Source: Streptomyces sp. NBC_00094 (GTDB lineage Bacteria; Actinomycetota; Actinomycetes; Streptomycetales; Streptomycetaceae). From it: a DNA stretch of 64,000 bases. Below are positions 58,923 through 64,000 of the stretch, piece after piece. The stretch covers positions 744,001 through 808,000 of the forward strand of contig NZ_JAPEMB010000001.1 of assembly GCF_026343125.1 (NCBI RefSeq), written 5' to 3'. Each line of letters starts with the position of its first letter. Position 1 is the stretch's first letter. The position numbers and the translations under genes were made by a program. The notes beneath the pieces are model-generated. The model was not told where the DNA came from, made no database searches, and was given only the letters and a program-made list of their open reading frames with translations.

Positions 58923-59599
58923 CTTCCCGTGCTCCGCCGCCATCGCCCGTGACCGGGCCGCACGGCGTCAGCACCTTCACCCCCGAGGCAAGACGTGCGA
59001 GATCACGCACCCAGCCGCATCCGCCGGCTCACCCATCGCCGCGCTCGCGGTCGGTCTGACGGGCTCCCTGCCGAGCTTGTCCGACCTCTCCGCTCCGCTT
59101 GAGCCGGAGCACCCCGAGGTCGGCTCGTCCGGCGACCTCGACGGGAACGGCGCCGCCGGCCTGTGGCCCAGCCGCCGCTCTGTGGTCTCACCCGCCGCTC
59201 TGTGGTCTCACCCGCCGCCGAACCAGGCGCCCCAAGCCGACGATGCGGCGCTCGCCCGAATACCGTCGTCCGCCGCATCGCACCACCCGCGCCCGGATCG
59301 GAACCCGGCCTGTCGCAGATGTCGGAGTTCAACGCTGCGTAGTCAGCACCAAGTCAGCACGGGAGTCAGCACCCCACCATCAAAACGTTCCCGATCAGCG
59401 CAACCCGGACAGTCCCTCTCGGGCCTTCGGCAGGGTCGCCGCAGCAGGCCATGGAGGCCGCGCGCATACGACCCGCCCGAACTATGGTGTCCCACCGCAT
59501 ACGACCCTGACCTGCGTCTTCCTACGGTGTGGCGACACCGAATCGTCCCCGCACTTGCCTGGAAGTGGTGCACATGGCCGCCGCAACACCCTCCCCGGC
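58923..59599. other. Gene-poor stretch with a tandem 20-bp repeat
   Basis: About 680 bases. A 20-base unit containing GCTCTGTGGTCTCACCCG is repeated in tandem at 59175-59194 and 59195-59214. A short peptide-like string (SSGDLDGNGAAGLW) at about 59120-59165 resembles an FG-GAP/VCBS motif and may be a gene remnant. No full gene is seen. Confidence 0.45.
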
Positions 59600-59887
59600 C
59601 CCGCCCGGTTCCCTCACCGCGACGGATACCTCCCACGCGCGTGGGACACACGCGCCAGCACTGTTGAACTCGCCACCCCCAAGCTGCGGTAGGGCAGTTA
59701 CTTCCCGCACTGGCTCCTGGAACGGTGCCGCCGGGCCGAGCAGGCCCTGATCTCGGTGGTCGCCACCGCCTACCTGCTCGGCGTTTCCACCCACCGGGTC
59801 GAGAAGCTCGCCGAGTCCCTCGGCGTCACGCGGCTGTCGAAGTCACAGGTCAGTGCGATGGCCAAGCACCTAGTACTCCAGCCGTAG
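59600..59887 (+). mobile_element. IS256 (mutator)-type transposase remnant, 5' part
   Basis: The frame reads GYLPRAWDTRASTVELATPK, LR, a stop (TAG where Gln is usual), then GSYFPHWLLERCRRAEQALI, VVATAYLLGVSTHRVEKLAE and SLGVTRLSKSQVSAMAKHL. This is the central part of an IS256-type transposase. The N-terminal part is missing and the in-frame stop shows decay. After AMAKHL the frame breaks; the expected next residues (AAFRNPPLDAGPYSF) are found at 61174, so the sequence has been split by an inserted segment. Confidence 0.8.
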
Positions 59888-59988
59888 TTCATGATCTCGA
59901 TCGTGAGGGGCGCCGAGGAGACAGCCGGCAGCGTCGATCATCTGGACGAGACCGACCACGCCGTCGCGGGCGTCCGTTCCTTCTCCGC

Positions 59989-60393
59989 CTACCCGAGTCC
60001 ACCGAGACGGAGGGCGTTCCTTATCTCGCTGAGCTTCGCGGTCGTCGCCGGGGTCCACTCCTTCGCCTGCTCACCGAGACGGAGGGCGTTCTCAATCTCG
60101 CTGAGTTTCACGGAGGACAGAACGCCCGCTCGCTCGATCAGGTCGTCCCGGGACACGGTGGTCAGCCACGTGCAAGGGGTAAAGCCCGGACGCGGCAACG
60201 CGAACCGCAGCACGCCTTCAAAGGGCAGTCCTTCCACGGCGCCTACTGCCACTTCGACGCCCAGACCGGTGATGTCGACACCCGCCCGAGCGACGACCTG
60301 CATCACCCGGATCCCGGACGCGTCGTCTCCCGACAGCAGCACGACCGGTCGCCGCTCGTCGAACTCCACCCACCAGACTTCGCCACGTTGCAC
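59989..60393 (-). CDS. PemK/MazF-like toxin, orphan
   Basis: The product of about 134 residues from a GTG at 60393 with AGGAGG nearby begins VQRGEVWWVEFDERRPVVLL, then SGDDASGIRVMQVVARAG. GEVWW, RPVVLLS and LSS near the end are PemK/MazF-fold signatures of mRNA endoribonucleases. The C-terminal tail repeats KLSEI(E/R)NALRLG twice, from a DNA duplication at about 60003-60110. No antitoxin gene adjoins it. It lies in the segment that splits the IS256 remnant, so it was carried there or became trapped there. It may be silent. Confidence 0.7.
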   Translation of the reverse strand: MQRGEVWWVEFDERRPVVLLSGDDASGIRVMQVVARAGVDITGLGVEVAVGAVEGLPFEGVLRFALPRPGFTPCTWLTTVSRDDLIERAGVLSSVKLSEIENALRLGEQAKEWTPATTAKLSEIRNALRLGGLG

Positions 60394-60561
60394 ATGTCCT
60401 CCTGACACAGGAACGGCGGGCGGACGCTGCGCGACCCCGACGCGCTGTGGAGACGGGTGCGGCCACCCGTTGATCATCGGTGTGTGAAGACAAACGATCA
60501 CGCGGTGGCCGCAGGTCACAGCGTAGACCCTGCCCGCTGACAGGAGGCGTTCGAGGGCCTG

Positions 60562-61173
60562 ATGAGCCGGATAGCGGGACGGTTCACACGGGTCGAACCC
60601 CGGTTCCGAGTCCGGAAGTTGGTGCTCGGACTGCTGTCGGACCTGCCGCGCAAGAACTGCTGGAGCATCGCCGAATGGGCCGGGGAGAGGACCCCGGACG
60701 GCATGCAGCAGTGGACCGGGAACTGTACGTCCCGCGTTCATGGACCTCCGACCCTGACCGCTGCCGGGATGCCGGGATGCCGGACTCGACCAGGACAACG
60801 CCTTCGCCACCAAGCCGGAACCGGCCACTCGTATGGTTGCCCGGTTCCTGGACGCCGGCCACCAGGCCGCATGGGTCGCCGGCGACGGGGTCTACGGCGG
60901 CAACCCCAGGCTGCGAACCGCGCTGGAGGAACGCGGCACCGGCTACGTCCTCGCGGTGGCCTGCTCGCACGAAGTCACCACCGGGGCGGGGAGGTTCCGT
61001 GTGGACACCCTGGCCAAGAAGGTGCCCAAGCGGGCCTGGCAGAAGCTCTCCACAGGGGCCGGGGCCAAGGGCCACCGTCTCTACGACTGGGCAGTCATCG
61101 ACCTCGCCGACCCCCGACCCGGGAGTCGTCAGCTGCTGATCCGCCGTAACCGCAGCACCGGCGAACTCGCCTC
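60562..61173 (+). mobile_element. IS701-type transposase remnant
   Basis: Three frames give fragments of one transposase: MSRIAGRFTRVEPRFRVRKL, VLGLLSDLPRKNCWSIAEWA; then AAVDRELYVPRSWTSDPDRC; then NAFATKPEPATRMVARFLDA, GHQAAWVAGDGVYGGNPRLR, ALEERGTGYVLAVACSHEVT and IRRNRSTGELA. They match IS701 order with a central deletion between PDGMQ and AVDRELY and two frame changes. The 3' end is cut where IS256 sequence resumes (61174). It cannot make an active enzyme. Confidence 0.8.
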
Positions 61174-61503
61174 GCCGCCTTCCGTAACCCGCCCTTGGAC
61201 GCCGGGCCGTACTCGTTCGTCTGGGTCGACGCCCTGACCCAGAAGGCCCGCGAAGGCGGCCGCACCAGCAACGTCCACGCGCTGATCGCGGTCGGCGACA
61301 ACGCCGACGGCCACCACGAGATCCTCGGCATCGACGTCGCCACCGCAGCGGACGGCGCCGGCTGGCCGGCCATCCTCCGCTCTCTGATCGCCCGCGGCCT
61401 CACGGGCGTCCAGCTCGTCATCTCCGACGCCCACACCGGTCTGGTGGCCGCGATCGGCGCCACCTTGCCGTGCGCCTCGTGGCAGACATGCCGCACCACC
61501 TGA
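61174..61503 (+). mobile_element. IS256-type transposase remnant, 3' part
   Basis: The frame reads AAFRNPPLDAGPYSFVWVDA, LTQKAREGGRTSNVHALIAV, GDNADGHHEILGIDVATA and VQLVISDAHTGLVAAIGATL, the catalytic core of IS256 transposases (Asp in VWVDA and in ISDAHTG). It continues the fragment at 59600-59887 and directly abuts the IS701 remnant. The 3' end is frameshifted after ASWQTCRTT, so the element is dead. Confidence 0.8.
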
Positions 61504-61595
61504 AGCCGTAAGGATTCGACATGATGTTTCGCGGGGGCTGTAAACGACTTGCAGTCCCCGCAGAACCGCAGGCCGGCCCCCCATGACACGACGAA

Positions 61596-61628
61596 GCCCC
61601 TCCCAGCCCACGAAGGGCCGAGAGGGGC
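61596..61628. terminator. Probable terminator before the secreted-protein gene end
   Basis: GCCCCTC at 61596-61602 pairs with GAGGGGC at 61622-61628. It lies 20 bases past the stop of the minus-strand gene (61648), so it likely ends that transcript. Confidence 0.55.
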
Positions 61629-61647
61629 GTGCCGGTCTGCCGGGGCG

Positions 61648-64000
61648 TCAGAGAATGACGTCCAGGGCGCCCCAGCCGGTGCCGATCAGCGTGCGGCCGG
61701 CGGGGACGAAATCGTAGAGCTCCCCGTTGACCGTTCCGACCTGCTCTGCAGATCCGTCACTGTCGAGATCGCTGACGAAGGGGTTCCAGGAGCCGACCCA
61801 CCAGCCGTTGCCGTAGAGCGAGCGGTCACCGAAGGTCATGGGACCGCCGGTCGTGGTGGTGTTGGGGTACAGGAACAGCTCGCTCTTGTCGGTGCGGCCG
61901 ACGATGTCGATCTTGCGGCGTAGAAGGGGTAGGTCGCGGTGTCCGAGCGGTTGCCGGCCGCGTCCTGGCTGAACACATGGAGGAAGTGCGGACCGACGGC
62001 GGGCGGGGTCAGCTGGATGTCGGCCGAGGCTCCCGCGGCCACCTTGACGGTCTTGACGTCGGGGTCCCAGTCCGTGAAGTAGTGGTAATACACCACGTCG
62101 TCGGAACCGTTGGGCGAGAGGGTGAACGCGCCGGCCTTGCGGGCGGGCCCGGTGGTGGCGGGCCAGCCCTTGTCACCCTTGGGGAACGTGATGGAGCCGA
62201 TCGCGGGGGCCTCAGCGGGCCTGGTGCGGTCGACGCTGAACTTGCAAGTGGCGCTCCAGTCGGAGTACTCGCTCTGGTCGTAGGCCCGCACCTTCCACGT
62301 GTAGTCGCCGGTCGGCAGCTTCGCGTCGGGAACGACGAGGGTGGAGATACGGTCGCGCAGGCCGGGGATCCACTCGTCGGCCACCAGGGTGGTGCCGCGG
62401 AAGACCTGGAACTGGGCGGAGAGGTTGCCCGCGTTGGGGTCCGTGACGAGCGCGTACAGGCTGATCGAGGTGTTGCCGATCAGGCCGCCGGTGGCACAGT
62501 GCGTGCGGGGGTTGGTCCCGAGGCTGGTGGGCGTCGCCGGGGGGGTGTTGTAGACGGTCTCCAGGGCCGCGGACTTCGCGTCGAACTTCTTCCAGGCGAA
62601 GGTGTCGCTCTCGTCGGCCGCGTACAGGCCGAGGGTGACGCTCGCGCTGCCCGCGGCAGCGACGCTCTGGATCCTGCTCGTCACGTCGAATTCGAGGTTG
62701 CCGGCGGCGCAGTCGCTGGACCAGCCCTTGGACTGGTTGACGCCGGCCACGAGCCCGCCGATCCTCCTGGGCGGGTTGTTCCAGGTGGTCTTGCTGCCGA
62801 TGCCGGTGGTCTGGTAGAGATCCACGGCCCGCGCCTGGCAGGACCAGGACCACACGTTCTTGATCCGGAAGGTCGAACTGATGACCTTGGTCCCGCGGAG
62901 GTTCGCGGTGTCCACCTCGAAGAAGGACTGGGACAGGCCGTTGGTCTCGTTCTCGTAGCCGACCCGCGCCACTTCGTTGGCGTTCAGATAGTTCTTGTTC
63001 GGGTACTTCTTCGAGATCCGGGTCCAGTTGTTGCGGATGCCCCAGGCCCACGACGGGTCGATGAAGACCGGGTAGGACGTGTCGGGAGCCGTCAGCAGGC
63101 CCTGGTCCGGGGTGATCTGGAGGGTGCTGCCGTTCACGGTGGTCGGCATCACCGCTTCCTTGGCGCCCGGGGGCTGCTCGAAGGAGCTGCCCGGTGCGGC
63201 CTCGATCGCCGCGGCGACGGCCTGCGACGACGTCTGGGTGGCGACGAAGGACTGCGCGCTCGTGGCCGTGGTGGAGTCCCACATCACGGGGGACGGGCTC
63301 GTGAACACCAGCTGTCCGGCCGGGTTGGTCGCCGTGACCGCTCCGGTCGCCGGATCCGTGGCGACCGTGACGCCGACGGTGGACATCGTGTACTGGAGCG
63401 TGGCCAGCTGGGGGTTGGCGGCCGCCTCGCGGGTCTTGACGACCACGAGCTGGGAGAAGCCCTCGACCTCGGCCTTGAGCTGCAGGTCAACGCCGGGCAG
63501 GATCTCTGCGTACGTCGCCACGTTGCCGTTCAGCGTCGGCTTCGGCAGGGCGGTCGGCCAGGAGAGCGCCAGCGTACGGCCGTCCTTCACCCCACTCAGG
63601 ATCGGTCCCGTGCCGCCGCCGGAGAAGGTGACCGCCACGGAAGTGGCCTTCGGCTTCACCGATCCGTCGGCGGCGAAGACCAGCGTCGGGTCCGTGTCCA
63701 CCCACGCGCCGTCGCGCAGCACGCGCACGGGCGTGCCGTACTTCTTGACGACGAACTTGCCGTCGGGCCGGACCCAGGTGTCGGAGGCCTCGGTGCGTGC
63801 CGAGACCACCTCCACGGGGTTCCCGCCGGCCTGCGCGTCCCGGAGCGCCTTGTCCTCGGGGCTGACGCTGCCGTCGTCCTCCGCCGTGACGGCTGCCGGG
63901 CGGGCGAGCGCGCCGGCGGGTCCCATCGATGCCACCATGCCGCCCGACCCCACGCCGGCGACAACGGCAAGGGCGACGGCTCTTCGGAGAGAAGACCCTC
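61648..64000 (-). pseudogene. Frameshifted DNRLRE-type secreted protein, cut by window edge
   Basis: The frame enters from beyond 64000 as the end of a signal peptide (RRAVALAVVAGVGSGGMVAS), then reads through a beta-rich region (AEILPGVDLQLKAEVEGFSQ), a DNRLRE-like domain (NYLNANEVARVGYENETNGL, DLYQTTGIGSKTTWNNPP, LEFDVTSRIQSVAAAGSASV) and a later fibronectin-like part (DYTWKVRAYDQSEYSDWSAT) up to TYPFYAARS near 61918. There it shifts: the other frame continues KIDIVGRTDKSELFLYPNTT, then SDLDSDGSAEQVGTVNGELY, to the stop at 61648. The junction looks like a small deletion or frameshift. Proteins with this N-terminal layout often carry long C-terminal repeat or toxin regions, missing here. Confidence 0.7.

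Noticed and set aside
58885..59667. Plus-strand frame of 260 codons after the large protease
   Set aside because: It overlaps the terminator, contains tandem DNA repeats and shows no family; only a short FG-GAP-like scrap.
61648..61839. Short minus-strand frame as a gene of its own
   Set aside because: Its frame continues upstream without a natural start and completes the frameshifted secreted protein.
1..64000. CRISPR arrays, tRNA or rRNA genes, replication origin
   Set aside because: No regularly spaced repeats, no cloverleaf sequences or conserved rRNA stretches, and no DnaA-box cluster were noticed on either strand by reading.

Overview
The window is very GC-rich with strong third-position G/C. 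It carries gene families typical of streptomycetes: SigB/F/G-type sigma factors with RsbW/RsbV-like partners, SARP, DUF5133, DUF6131, DUF2613 and DUF3068 proteins, F420-type LLM oxidoreductases, PucR-like regulators, secreted S8 proteases, and IS701/IS256 remnants. I infer a Streptomyces-like actinomycete chromosome. The number of decayed genes and IS fragments suggests accessory DNA, possibly a chromosome arm. No rRNA, tRNA, CRISPR or origin was seen.

Layout. 0-2 kb: end of an MFS exporter and an NmrA-like protein. 2.6-11.2 kb: a partner-switching stress module with a sigma factor, two ATPase-type anti-sigma proteins, two STAS antagonists, a 1000-residue hybrid histidine kinase with tandem HAMP units, and an ANTAR/GAF/PAS/SpoIIE phosphatase. 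11.5-16.7 kb: decayed genes (VOC, HhH-GPD), small proteins, a RhoGDI-like protein, a DUF5133 protein and a beta-propeller lipoprotein. 17-36 kb: the most notable region, a two-component lantibiotic cluster with its regulators.

The lantibiotic cluster has a short alpha precursor at 34326-34496, too short to stand out as an open reading frame, whose core starts like lacticin 3147 A1 and carries the mersacidin-type CTLTxEC lipid II motif. The beta precursor at 27032-27205 ends exactly like haloduracin beta (CPTTKCTSQC). Each precursor has its own LanM synthetase and its own C39-peptidase ABC exporter. An ABC-2 pair (probable immunity) lies between the two halves, and a luciferase-like F420-type oxidoreductase follows lanM-beta, where a LanJ dehydroalanine reductase would be expected. 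Two TrmB/LuxR-like regulators, a SARP and a SARP-coupled membrane protein flank it, and a PucR-type regulator lies on the other side. The inferred work flow is: separate LanMs dehydrate and cyclise alpha and beta, the oxidoreductase may convert some dehydroalanines to D-Ala, the two exporters trim at YGG and YGA and secrete, and the ABC-2 pump protects the producer.

36.3-47.8 kb: DUF2613 and DUF3068 membrane proteins, then a tightly coupled run (GT4, methyltransferase, AftD-like GT-C enzyme, condensation-fold acyltransferase, second methyltransferase, EamA-like transporter, Trm112-like protein) that looks like a cell-surface glycan or glycolipid pathway. 48-58.9 kb: an orphan sugar-binding lipoprotein, an LLM oxidoreductase, two S8 proteases, a decayed PhyH gene, a Sir2 deacylase and a TrmB/LuxR-like regulator. 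59.6-61.5 kb: an IS256-type transposase remnant split by a ~1.3 kb segment carrying a PemK-like toxin gene and an IS701 remnant. 61.6-64 kb: a frameshifted DNRLRE-type secreted protein running off the right end.
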